Source: CAYRGC01 sp964601225
Lineage (GTDB): Bacteria; Patescibacteriota; Gracilibacteria; Peribacterales; Peribacteraceae
NCBI GenBank assembly: GCA_964601225.1
Contig: CAZRMM010000006.1
Coordinates: forward strand, 26,554-90,553
Direction of reading: 5' to 3'
DNA length: 64,000 nucleotides
This document shows positions 1 through 8,607 of the stretch, piece by piece. Made by a program: the position numbers and the translations under genes. Numbering within the stretch: the stretch's first letter is position 1; every line of letters starts with the position of its first letter. The notes below the pieces were generated by a model. That model was not told the origin of the DNA, made no database searches, and saw only the letters and a list, made by a program, of their open reading frames with translations.

Positions 1-1744
1 TCCCGGATGTATTGCGAAGAGTGATATGGAGTTCGACCGCAGTAAGCTTTTTCGCAGTGCCTCCATCGAGAATAAGACGCGGCAAGAGAACGGTCTTTCC
101 CTCGACCCGAACTGACCACCCGTCGAAGACCTTCCTGCCCGCATCCGTACTGACGATCCCGATCCATTCGCTCTCGGCCGTGTCCTTGCCCTCGGGATTC
201 GGAAGGGCGCCGGTAAAGACCATATGCGCGCCACGTTCTGCTTCGGATACCGCCGATTCACTTAGAGATGGCCCGGAAAGCGAGGCGGGGGCCATCGACG
301 AAGAACCCGAACTGGATACTCCGTTCGCCGCAACCTCTTGCGTAAGTTCTACCGTAGTACCACAATAATTCACTATGGACGCTGTCAAAAAATACCTTCC
401 GGTGTCGACGTATCGATGACTCGGGGGATTGCAAGTGCTGACGACGATACCGTCATCGAAATCGACCGCGCAGGAGACGCCGGCCAGGGACTGACCCGGC
501 ACGGGCAGGATTTGGATATTGATCGAATGCGGCGCGGGCGCGGAATACGAACCCGATTGGAGATCAAGAACATACGCTGGCGCGACAATGGCGTTCTCCT
601 GACCGGGACTTGGCACACAGTATGGCTCGCCGATTGCCGACGGCGACCGACGACCGTACGAAACGCCTTCGGGAAGAGATGGGAAGGTCATCTGGTCGAG
701 AAGGGAGCCAACGGAATCGATCAGCGAAACCGTTCCACCGGCATGACTGAGGGCAGCAGGAATCTTCGCTCGAGACAAAAGCATTCTGTCACCGGCAAGA
801 AGCAATGTGCCGCTTTCGCCGAGCGGAAGGGTTTTCCCCGACTTGTCGTCGCGAATACGGACGCGATCGAGCGGGACATCGCTCTGCGCAACAAGCTCAA
901 TCCATTGACCGTTATCGTCCCCGATCGGATCGGGGAAGAGCTCACTGATCCAGAGGGATATCGCCATCACTGAAGACGATGATTGATCACTTTCTGTACT
1001 CGAATTTTCTGTTGAATAGAAGGGCTCCGATGAAAAAAAGCCTGAAGAAGTAATAGAGGATGAAGAGATTGAAAAAGGAAGAGAGGTTATCGACGAGGAG
1101 GCCTCGAAACTGCTTGCCGTGGAAGACGATGCACTGCTTCGGGGAAGATACCCAGGCGTCGCAAGAACAAGCGCATCTGGATCAAGACCCTGCGCGGTCG
1201 TGGCGACAGTCCAGTTCTCCTTGAGTTCACCGGAAGAGGCGAGATCGATGCGAACCATGCTCGCCTTGGACTCAGGCGCTTTGGCGTTGTTGCCGCTCAT
1301 GGGATCGCCGATACCGTCGTCGGCCGTATCGCGCACGTTGCCGTCGGCATCCCACAGACGAAGAAGAAGCTTCGTATTCGGCAAAGTCATGGACGACGTG
1401 ACGACCGCGGGATCCTGCAGCAGACGGGACGAGGACGCGGGATACCGTCCCACCACGAGCGCCGAGCCCGAGGCGATCGTGGTGCCGGTCCCAAAACGGA
1501 CGACGGAGACTTCAACGCCGGAGGTGTTGAGACTCGTGAGCGTCCAGCCGTCGAGAACGCAGAGCGGGGTGGAACCGGAGCCGGTACACGCGATCTCGAT
1601 CCACTCGTCCGAAGCCGAGAGATCGGACCCCATCCAGAGAACCTCACTGATCACCGCTGCCGCTCCGACATGACGGACGAGGAAGAGAGCGACGCAACAG
1701 CCGAACAGCGCGGCAAGGCGAAAACGTGAGCGAGAGAATGACAT
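1..1744 (-). CDS. secreted multi-domain lamin-tail (LTD) surface protein, C-terminus beyond window
   Basis: The frame stays open from the ATG at 1744 to the left edge (about 581 codons), so the C-terminus is missing. The N-terminus is a signal peptide (Arg-rich start, then a hydrophobic stretch ending near GAAA). The first lamin-tail domain follows (SASDEWIEI, about residues 35-150). A long serine-rich linker lies at about 200-258, then a second LTD (ISELFPDPIGDD..GQWIEL), a PKD-like segment (CAVDFDDG, HRYVDTGRY, about 400-450), another Ser-rich linker and a third LTD (GALPNPEG, SEWIGI). Such proteins are exported and cell-surface or extracellular in other bacteria; LTDs are thought to bind polymers or membranes. 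No enzyme domain is visible. Function unknown; architecture well supported. Confidence 0.8.
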   Translation of the reverse strand, partial: MSFSRSRFRLAALFGCCVALFLVRHVGAAAVISEVLWMGSDLSASDEWIEIACTGSGSTPLCVLDGWTLTSLNTSGVEVSVVRFGTGTTIASGSALVVGRYPASSSRLLQDPAVVTSSMTLPNTKLLLRLWDADGNVRDTADDGIGDPMSGNNAKAPESKASMVRIDLASSGELKENWTVATTAQGLDPDALVLATPGYLPRSSASSSTASSFEASSSITSLPFSISSSSITSSGFFSSEPFYSTENSSTESDQSSSSVMAISLWISELFPDPIGDDNGQWIELVAQSDVPLDRVRIRDDKSGKTLPLGESGTLLLAGDRMLLSRAKIPAALSHAGGTVSLIDSVGSLLDQMTFPSLPEGVSYGRRSPSAIGEPYCVPSPGQENAIVAPAYVLDLQSGSYSAPAPHSINIQILPVPGQSLAGVSCAVDFDDGIVVSTCNPPSHRYVDTGRYFLTASIVNYCGTTVELTQEVAANGVSSSGSSSMAPASLSGPSLSESAVSEAERGAHMVFTGALPNPEGKDTAESEWIGIVSTDAGRKVFDGWSVRVEGKTVLLPRLILDGGTAKKLTAVELHITLRNTSG

Positions 1745-2045
1745 AGAAGACCACGATGACGGACCGTCCATGCCGCCGGGAGCGGACAAAACCGAGGCTC
1801 TTCGGTTCATCGGATGTTTTAGGCATTCAGATAAGGAAAATTACGTTCCAAGCTCGCGCGGAACTCCTCTCCTCGACAATCAAAACCCCCCGTGTACACT
1901 GACGAACGAACTCCCATGCTCTCGCTCCCCTTCCGTCACACCGACTCTTCCCTCGGAACGAACGTTTCCCGAGGTTCACGACAACCGTTTTTGCGTGTGA
2001 CGCGTTCCTGAGAGCGTGGGAGGGTACATCTTGCCCCTCACCACC
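1745..2045. other. divergent intergenic region (300 nt) before RNase Y
   Basis: No convincing gene. It separates the divergent LTD protein and RNase Y. The only signal I can support is the promoter at 1873-1900, which would give RNase Y an untranslated leader of roughly 140 nt, in contrast to the leaderless genes elsewhere in the window. Confidence 0.5.
1873..1900 (+). promoter_or_regulatory. probable promoter of rny
   Basis: TCGACA (1873-1878), 16-nt spacer, TACACT (1895-1900). Read by eye from the sequence. Confidence 0.45.
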
Positions 2046-3602
2046 ATGCCACTCTTCATCCCCTTCGTCGCCCTCGTTCTAGGATCCGTTCTCGGCATCG
2101 CAGCCGGCAAGGTCCTGTTCTCGCAGGGAAAGAAAATCTCCGCCGCGCTCCAGCAAAAGATCTCCGAGAAGGAAAGCGAGCTCCATAAGACCGAATCGAA
2201 ACTTGCGGAAGCTCGCGGACAAATCAAAGCCGCCGAAGCCGAGGCCAAAGCCACCGCCAAAGAAATCTTAGCCGAGGCCAAGGCGAGCGTGAGCGAGATG
2301 GAAGCAAAAGCGGAAAAGGAGCTGGGTCGCATCGAAGAAAAAGAGCGAAGCTTGGACCAAAAAGTGAAGGAGGTTGAACGCCAGAGAAGCGTCGTCGACA
2401 AGCTGAAGACCGATCTCGAAGAAACGAAGAAAGAAGTGAGCGACGCGGCGGTTAAACATCGTGAGGCATTGGAGAACATCGCAAAGCTCTCGACCGACGA
2501 AGCCAAAAAGCAGTTGGAGAAGCAACTCGAGGAAGAGTTCTCCGGCCATTTCGCGAAACAGATCAAGCTGAAGAGGCAGGAGATGGAACAGGAAGTGGAA
2601 GAGAAGGCGAAGGAACTCCTTGCACAGGCGATGCAGCGCTATGCCTCCGAAGTGGCAAGCGAATCGACGGCGACCGTGGTGCAGCTCCCGAGCGACGACG
2701 TGAAGGGCAAGATCATCGGCAAGGAAGGCCGCAACATCACCGCCTTCGAGCACGCCACGGGCGTCGACGTGATCATCGACGACACCCCGGGCGCGATCAT
2801 CATCTCGGGCTTCGACCTCGTGCGCCGCTACGTGGCCAAACTCGCGATGGAGAAACTCGTCCAGGACGGTCGCATCCAACCCGCGAGGATCGAGGAGATC
2901 GTCGTGAAGGTGAAGGAGCAGGTGGGCAAGATGATGATGGAATTCGGCAAGCGCGCCTGCGAGGAGCTCGGCATCGCCGGCTACGCCCCGGATCTCCTCA
3001 AAATCATCGGACGCCTCCGTTTCCGCACCAGCTACGGCCAGAACGTTCTCAAACACTCCGTGGAAATGGCCAACATCGGGCGCATGATCGCCGAAGAAAT
3101 GGGCGCCAACGTCTCGACCGTCGTCGAAGGCTGTCTGCTCCACGACATCGGCAAGGCGCTCGACCACGAGGTCAGCGGCACGCACGTGGAGATCGGCGTG
3201 GAGATCTGCAAGCGCTACAAGATTCGCCCCGAAGTGATCCACTGTGTCGCGGCGCACCACGAGGACATTCCGATGGAGACGCCCGAGGCGTTCATCGTCG
3301 CGGCGGCCGACGCGATCTCCGGCGCCCGTCCGGGTGCCCGCAGGGAATCGCTCGAAGAGTACTTCAAGCGCCTGAAGGCGCTCGAGGACGTGGCCAAGTC
3401 GTTCGAGGGCGTGCACAGGGCCTTCGCGATCTCCGCGGGCCGCGAGGTGCGCATCTTCGTCGACACGAAGAAAGTCGACGACCTGGGTCAGGAGAAGCTC
3501 GCCAAGGACATCGCCAAGAAGGTCGAAGCCGAGCTCACCTACCCGGGCGTCATCAAGGTCAACGTGATCCGCGAAAGGAGAATCGAGGAACTCGCGAAGT
3601 GA
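2046..3602 (+). CDS. rny: ribonuclease Y
   Basis: Membrane-anchored endoribonuclease that starts mRNA decay in many bacteria lacking RNase E. From the ATG at 2046 the protein has 518 residues, the usual size. The N-terminal 25 residues are a membrane anchor; residues about 30-190 are a highly charged coiled coil; a KH RNA-binding domain follows (GKIIGKEGRNI); then an HD phosphohydrolase domain with the HD pair in CLLHDIGKALDHE. In-frame GTG (2016) and TTG (2031) codons could extend it; TTG 2031 has GGAGG in front of it, so the start is uncertain by up to 10 codons. It is a single-gene unit with its own promoter. Confidence 0.95.
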   Translation: MPLFIPFVALVLGSVLGIAAGKVLFSQGKKISAALQQKISEKESELHKTESKLAEARGQIKAAEAEAKATAKEILAEAKASVSEMEAKAEKELGRIEEKERSLDQKVKEVERQRSVVDKLKTDLEETKKEVSDAAVKHREALENIAKLSTDEAKKQLEKQLEEEFSGHFAKQIKLKRQEMEQEVEEKAKELLAQAMQRYASEVASESTATVVQLPSDDVKGKIIGKEGRNITAFEHATGVDVIIDDTPGAIIISGFDLVRRYVAKLAMEKLVQDGRIQPARIEEIVVKVKEQVGKMMMEFGKRACEELGIAGYAPDLLKIIGRLRFRTSYGQNVLKHSVEMANIGRMIAEEMGANVSTVVEGCLLHDIGKALDHEVSGTHVEIGVEICKRYKIRPEVIHCVAAHHEDIPMETPEAFIVAAADAISGARPGARRESLEEYFKRLKALEDVAKSFEGVHRAFAISAGREVRIFVDTKKVDDLGQEKLAKDIAKKVEAELTYPGVIKVNVIRERRIEELAK

Positions 3603-3901
3603 TTTCCCTGTCTCCGACGCTGATTCTTCGCCAGGCTTAGGATCAACGTCGTCCGCGAGCACTGCATCGAAGAGTTGACTCAGTAAGGCGCGTTCCCAAA
3701 GAGCACCTGTGACCTCCATACCCGTGAACGAAGGTCCCGAAGAGCTGGCGCCACCGTGTCGAATTCACGATTGAAGCATCGACCTTCCCCGCATGGGCTC
3801 CTCGCCCGCACTCCGGGAAAAGCTGTACAAGCGACATCGTTCGTGGCGCGACCCCGAGAAAATACGCTATTCTGCGGACCGTCTCCTTACGGTCCTGCAG
3901 C
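3603..3901. other. intergenic region (299 nt) downstream of rny
   Basis: No gene is supported. I see no terminator with a U-tract. The right end holds TATTCT (3868-3873) and a perfect hairpin (3876-3895), described separately. Confidence 0.5.
3876..3895 (+). repeat. perfect hairpin just before the start codon of the Cys-repeat protein gene
   Basis: GGACCGT / ACGGTCC, 7-bp stem with a 6-nt loop, 6 nt before the ATG at 3902. TATTCT at 3868-3873 is a plausible -10, so the palindrome covers the expected transcription start. It could be an operator or a structured 5' end. Confidence 0.5.
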
Positions 3902-5062
3902 ATGCGACGCGACACCGCTCTCACCATCGCATCGATCCTCGTCGCGGGCGGCATCGTGCTCGGCCCGACCATCGCGGACTACCGTGCAAACCATCGGGCT
4001 CAGGTCACCGATCCCATCTACACGACGCCGGTTGATCCGGCGGTATTCAATACCAGAACTGTCCCGCTTCGCCGGGTAAGCGACGACGCGCGGCGCGATT
4101 TCTGCTCGATGCGACAGCTCAGCGGGGGCAAGTGCGTTCCTGCGGAAATCCGTTGCCCGACCGGATGGAAAAAAGTATGCCAAGGCACGTGCGCGTGCGG
4201 CGGAACCATCTGCCAGTGCGTGAAGGAGGAGAAAGCGAACGAAAACAACACCTGCGGAAATGGCATATGCGAACCGGGGGAGTACCGAACGGAACTGCCT
4301 CCGTGCGATCTGAGAAGCAGTGACTGCGTACAGGCGCCGCGTCTGATTCCCATTTGCCAGAAAGATTGCAATTCCCTCGCCCGTTCGGGAACGCAGGAAA
4401 GCATGTGTTACGACACGCGATACGCCGACTGTGCGAGAGGCGTCACCGATCGGAATCGCCTCAAGGACTGCGAGATACTTGCCGAACGTTTCTGCGGATC
4501 GAACGGACAAAATCCCACCTGTACCGAGGCGCAGCTCAAGCGCTGCATCGACCAGCTTCTTGTGCGAAACACATCCGCGATCGACGCGCAGAGGATTTGC
4601 AATGCAGATTGCAACGGCACCTTCGTGGCGCCTCCCGGAAGCACTTGTACGAACGACCAGGTGAAAATCTGCGTGAAAAGACTCATGGAACGGGGCACTT
4701 CCGCAACGGACGCAGAGCGCCAGTGCCTTGCCGATTGCGCCCCTCCACCGGCTCTGCCGCCTCCCCCGGCGCCCGTGGGCGGTTGCACAGGAGAGGAATA
4801 CGCGCAGTGCGTGGAGAGGGTGATTCTCCAGGGAACAAGGCTCTCCGACGCCCAGGATCTCTGCAAAAAAATCTGCAACGACATCCAGGGTGACCGCACC
4901 TACCTGGATCAGCTGAAAAAACGCGTCAGCGTGTGCGACTTCTCCAGCATCGGACGGTGCTGCGAAGTCGCAAAACAATTGGGAAACGACGCGGAAAAGG
5001 ACTGCCTCACACTTTGCGAACGCAAGGGCGTATCGATACAGGACAAGGCCCTGTGCAACTGA
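3902..5062 (+). CDS. secreted/anchored cysteine-rich protein with three CT..C...C..C repeats
   Basis: 386 residues with an N-terminal membrane segment or signal peptide (about residues 5-25). A Cys-dense region follows (about 68-110; CQGTCACGGTICQC). Three related repeats of about 31 residues come next: CTEAQLKRCIDQLL...C..DC (about 217), CTNDQVKICVKRLM...C..DC (about 257) and CTGEEYAQCVERVI...C..IC (about 300), the last two separated by a proline-rich linker (PPPALPPPPAP). The regular cysteines suggest disulfide-linked helical hairpins outside the membrane. I do not recognise the family and give no function. It ends 1 nt before the convergent MutY-like gene. Confidence 0.75.
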   Translation: MRRDTALTIASILVAGGIVLGPTIADYRANHRAQVTDPIYTTPVDPAVFNTRTVPLRRVSDDARRDFCSMRQLSGGKCVPAEIRCPTGWKKVCQGTCACGGTICQCVKEEKANENNTCGNGICEPGEYRTELPPCDLRSSDCVQAPRLIPICQKDCNSLARSGTQESMCYDTRYADCARGVTDRNRLKDCEILAERFCGSNGQNPTCTEAQLKRCIDQLLVRNTSAIDAQRICNADCNGTFVAPPGSTCTNDQVKICVKRLMERGTSATDAERQCLADCAPPPALPPPPAPVGGCTGEEYAQCVERVILQGTRLSDAQDLCKKICNDIQGDRTYLDQLKKRVSVCDFSSIGRCCEVAKQLGNDAEKDCLTLCERKGVSIQDKALCN

Positions 5063-6040
5063 TTATCCGGGAAGCTCCCACGCCCCCGGAGAAGAACGGA
5101 CAAGCCCGTCGTGCTCGAGTTTTTGCAAAAGACCGAGAAGCCACGCCTCATGCTCCAAAGCATTCCAATCGATACACACTGCTTCCCCAATCACCCGCAA
5201 AGGCAATTTCTTTCTGGCGTCTCGAAGCACCTCCACGATTCGCCCGCGAAAAATGCGATTGGGAACGAAGACCGAACCGACAAGTCGACCCGGTTCTTTT
5301 TTTGCGACTTTCGGCCGCGGATCGACTGCCACCCTGTGCGCGGCTTTCATGAGTCCGCGTCTCGTCAGAGGGCAGATGCCCCATTGCGGATTTCTCTTTG
5401 TACAAATAATTGATCCAAAATCCATGAGTGCCGCATGCCAATTTCGCGCGTCGTGCGGTATCGAATTTCGGACATCGGATGTCGAGATCGCCGCCGCCAG
5501 AACCTCCGACGCAAGCGTGAGCAAGCGATCGTCACCGATGGGAAACGTACCGTCGGATCTTTCGGGGCCGAAGAACGCGCGGTGAAGGATGCGTCGAATG
5601 TTGGTATCGAGACAGGCGGTCGGAAGATTGAACGCAAAATTACGGACTGCCGCTGCCGTGTAGTGGCCGATTCCGGGGATCGATCGAAGATCGTCCATCT
5701 CTTTCGGAAAAGATCCCCGTGCAACGACCGCTTTCGCCGCGTCGCGCAACCGCAGAGCACGACTGTTGTACCCAAGCCCTCTCCAAGCAATGAGAACATC
5801 GCGATTGGAAGCAGAAGCCAAATCCTCGATTTTCCTAAACTTTTCGAGGAATTCTTTGTACAAAATTTTTACTCTACTAACCTGCGTTTGCTGAAGCATG
5901 ATCTCGGAGACAAGCACGCGATACGCCCGCTCGCTCTCGTTCGTGATCGCAAGATCACGCCAAGGGAGTTCGCGCTTGTGAGCAACGAACCATTCCCAGA
6001 TGGTATCGGTGAACGCCCGAATACGATCCGCTTTTTTCAC
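5063..6040 (-). CDS. mutY: MutY-like A/G-specific adenine DNA glycosylase with incomplete Fe-S motif
   Basis: Removes adenine mispaired with 8-oxoguanine in the MutY family. 325 residues. Visible are the catalytic Glu in SEIMLQQTQ (about E46), the helix-hairpin-helix (LRSIPGIGHYTAAAV, about 118-132) and the catalytic Asp in LDTNIRR (about D145). The Fe-S loop should read C-x6-C-x2-C-x5-C; here it is C213-x6-W220-x2-C223 with Gly/Leu at the fourth site, so two ligands are absent. The C-terminal 80 residues resemble a winged helix more than the NUDIX-like domain of E. coli MutY. Start is GTG at 6040: TACGAT ends exactly 6 nt upstream (leaderless geometry). Confidence 0.85.
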   Translation of the reverse strand: MKKADRIRAFTDTIWEWFVAHKRELPWRDLAITNESERAYRVLVSEIMLQQTQVSRVKILYKEFLEKFRKIEDLASASNRDVLIAWRGLGYNSRALRLRDAAKAVVARGSFPKEMDDLRSIPGIGHYTAAAVRNFAFNLPTACLDTNIRRILHRAFFGPERSDGTFPIGDDRLLTLASEVLAAAISTSDVRNSIPHDARNWHAALMDFGSIICTKRNPQWGICPLTRRGLMKAAHRVAVDPRPKVAKKEPGRLVGSVFVPNRIFRGRIVEVLRDARKKLPLRVIGEAVCIDWNALEHEAWLLGLLQKLEHDGLVRSSPGAWELPG

Positions 6041-6198
6041 GCTCCCATCGTAGAAGAAAATTCATGCGGTGAAATTCCAAAAGCGGGAAAACGGATTTTT
6101 CGGCATTTCCGTCTCAATTTCGCCCTGAATTTCTGCGCGCACAATTCCTGTTTTTTTCGTGGTGGCGGAAAAATAAAACTGACAGACTGACTCTTCCG

Positions 6199-8106
6199 AT
6201 GCTTCTCATTCTCACGCTTCTCTGGCGGCACGCACGGCGTCACCCCTGGAAAACGGGTATCACTTTTGCGCTCGTTCTCGCCGTTGCCGCGCTGTGGATC
6301 GCCGAACCTCTCTATGCAAAGTGGGCGGTCGATACGCTCTTAAGAGCAAAAGACGGAGCGACCGTTCCCTACGCGCGCGTTTTTTTCGGTTGGGGAGCAC
6401 TCGTCGTCACGATGGCCATCGTCCAGGCTCTCGAAAAATACTGGACCTGGGAAATCGACAACACTCTCGTGCTCGACCGGCGCCAGGACGTGTACGAAAA
6501 AGTGCTGCACTTGGACGTCGCGTTCCATACTTCCCAGAAAAGCGGCGAAGTGATCAAGATTCTGGATGAAGGCGCGGATCAATTGATGGACATGCAACGG
6601 GAAATCTTCGTGAACTTCCTCCCGTCACTCATCGCCGCCGTGGTATTCCTCGCCATCGGAATCACCATCGAACCGATCCTTGTCGGAGTCCTGGCAATCA
6701 CGCTTTCGCTCTACTTCGTGGTCGTAGTGCTCGGCGTGCAAAGAACCGTCGTTCTGCAGCAGCAAATCAATAAATTGTGGGTGGAGTCTATCGGCCGCGC
6801 GTACGACGCGGTGCTCAATATCTCTTCCGTCAAATCAGGAGCGCAGGAGAAACGGGAGCTCCAGCACATGGAAAAGCTCCATGCGACCGCGCACCGTAAG
6901 CAATCGCGCGTGAACTATCGCTGGGCACTGATTGAAAGCATGAACTTCTTCCTGCTGACGAGGGTATTGCTTATCGGCATCGGCATCGTGCTCTACGTGC
7001 ACGGGCGCATCACGCTCGGCGAACTCTACTTCTTCCAATCGTCTTTCTTCCGCGTGCTCACTCCGTTCGAAATACTCTCGGGAATCCTTCCTCAATGGAA
7101 CAAACGACTTGGAAAAATCCGCATGAGCGAGGAAATCTTCCAGACACCGGTAACCGTAAAAAGCATGGGCGGCCAGACCCTCGGCGCCCTCCGGGGTGAG
7201 ATCGTGCTCGAGAACGTGTGCTTCTCGTACGAGGAGAAACCGACCGTCTACGACACGGACGCACTCGACGCGAGCGCAGACCACGGAGGTACGGAACAGA
7301 ACAGGGAATCGGAACCTTCGGAGGCCGCGATCGAGAAACTCCACGTCATGCGAGAAGAACCCCGACGCGAAGAAGCGTCCGACGACGATGCGACCCATTG
7401 CCACGACTATGACGTGCTTGAAAGCGTTACTCTGACGATCAAGGCAGGAGAGAAAGTTGCCTTTGTGGGGCACTCCGGCGCAGGCAAAACCACGATGGCC
7501 ATGTTGTTGACGCGCTTCTATGACGTCACCAAGGGCAAGATCGTAGTGGACGGTACGGATCTTCGGAAATTGGATCTCCAGTGGTGGAGGAGCCGCATCG
7601 GTCTCGTCCTCCAGGACAACATCCTCTTCAACGACTCGGTGCTGGAGAACATCCGCTACGCGCGCCCCGACGCGACCAAAGAGGACGTGATCGACGCCGC
7701 CCGGCGCGCGGCCGCCCACGAGTTCATCGAGAAACTCCCGAAAGGCTACGATACGCTCATCGGCGACCGCGGGATCCGTCTCTCGGGCGGCCAGCGTCAG
7801 CGCGTCGCCATCGCACGGGCAATCCTCAAGGACCCGGCGATCGTCATTCTCGACGAAGCGACGAGCGCCCTCGATTCCGTAACGGAGCGCGCCGTGCAGC
7901 AGGGTATCGAAAGTCTTACGAAGGAGAGAACATCTTGCATCATCGCGCACCGCCTTTCGACCGTACGCAGCTGCGACCGCATCGCCGTGCTCGATGGGGG
8001 AAGGCTTATCGCCTACGCACCGCACGAGGAACTCATGAAAACCTGCGCCATCTATAAGGAAATGGTGGAATTGCAAAGCCAGGGAATGTTGGCGGAGAAT
8101 TCATGA
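6199..8106 (+). CDS. ABC-type exporter, fused permease and ATPase
   Basis: 635-residue half-transporter of the MsbA/multidrug type that should work as a dimer. About five or six transmembrane helices fill residues 1-310. The nucleotide-binding domain has an A-loop tyrosine (CFSYEE), Walker A (GHSGAGKTT, about residue 420), signature LSGGQRQRV, Walker B (IVILDEATSALD) and H-loop (IIAHRLSTV), so it should be active. An acidic stretch of about 55 residues (rich in D, E, S and H) is inserted between the A-loop strand and the strand before Walker A. The next gene overlaps or follows at once, so the two are probably co-transcribed. Substrate unknown. Confidence 0.9.
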   Translation: MLLILTLLWRHARRHPWKTGITFALVLAVAALWIAEPLYAKWAVDTLLRAKDGATVPYARVFFGWGALVVTMAIVQALEKYWTWEIDNTLVLDRRQDVYEKVLHLDVAFHTSQKSGEVIKILDEGADQLMDMQREIFVNFLPSLIAAVVFLAIGITIEPILVGVLAITLSLYFVVVVLGVQRTVVLQQQINKLWVESIGRAYDAVLNISSVKSGAQEKRELQHMEKLHATAHRKQSRVNYRWALIESMNFFLLTRVLLIGIGIVLYVHGRITLGELYFFQSSFFRVLTPFEILSGILPQWNKRLGKIRMSEEIFQTPVTVKSMGGQTLGALRGEIVLENVCFSYEEKPTVYDTDALDASADHGGTEQNRESEPSEAAIEKLHVMREEPRREEASDDDATHCHDYDVLESVTLTIKAGEKVAFVGHSGAGKTTMAMLLTRFYDVTKGKIVVDGTDLRKLDLQWWRSRIGLVLQDNILFNDSVLENIRYARPDATKEDVIDAARRAAAHEFIEKLPKGYDTLIGDRGIRLSGGQRQRVAIARAILKDPAIVILDEATSALDSVTERAVQQGIESLTKERTSCIIAHRLSTVRSCDRIAVLDGGRLIAYAPHEELMKTCAIYKEMVELQSQGMLAENS

Positions 8107-8126
8107 CCGTCTTCCCCTCTCTTCCT

Positions 8127-8441
8127 ATGACAAAGAAAACATTCACGATCGATCCGGAAAAGCGGACCGACGCCGCCAAAGCGCTCGGAGACCTGAAGAA
8201 AAAAATTCTCGATACTAATCCGGACGATGTCGTGGGCGAACTTCCTGCCGGAAGGAAAAAGGAAATCTCCCTTGGATTCAACGATCTCATGCAGGCGGTC
8301 CGATCAGGTACCGCCTCCATCGGCGCGTACATTTTCACGGAGAAATTCAACGACCCGGACGCAACCATCGACGATTTCACGCGTAGTATTGCGGAAAAAG
8401 CGCAGGCCATCCTGGAGCAATTTTCGTCCTCGGTTTCCTGA
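8127..8441 (+). CDS. small conserved-looking hypothetical protein
   Basis: About 104 residues from the ATG at 8127; the frame also has an ATG at 8103 that overlaps the stop of the exporter gene (ATGA), allowing translational coupling. The protein is helical and charged with no signal peptide or membrane segment (TIDPEKRTDAAKALGDL at the start, AEKAQAILEQF near the end). It looks like a soluble helical partner but I recognise no family. Its position suggests a link with the exporter. Confidence 0.6.
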   Translation: MTKKTFTIDPEKRTDAAKALGDLKKKILDTNPDDVVGELPAGRKKEISLGFNDLMQAVRSGTASIGAYIFTEKFNDPDATIDDFTRSIAEKAQAILEQFSSSVS

Positions 8442-8507
8442 AAACACCGTGGAGGAAGTGTGCGATCTTTCCTGCCCTGCGTTTCCGGACGTACGAACCA
8501 CTTCCTA

Positions 8508-8537
8508 TTGACGCATCCGGCGCGCTTTCCCTAGACT
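8508..8537 (+). promoter_or_regulatory. promoter of tuf
   Basis: TTGACG (8508-8513), 18-nt spacer, TAGACT (8532-8537). It leaves a leader of about 64 nt before the ATG at 8608, without an obvious Shine-Dalgarno sequence. Confidence 0.6.
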
Positions 8538-8607
8538 GCCGCGGCTATTTAAAGGTAATCTCCCTCTCCGGAAGACACCTTTTCCCCACTTTTTTCCTCC
8601 CTTCGTT

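Noticed and set aside
2268..3719. 483-codon minus-strand frame opposite RNase Y
   Set aside because: Leu/His/Asp-rich antisense shadow of the rny coding region; no start context.
6835..8076. 413-codon minus-strand frame opposite the ABC exporter
   Set aside because: Antisense shadow; the plus-strand frame has all ABC motifs.
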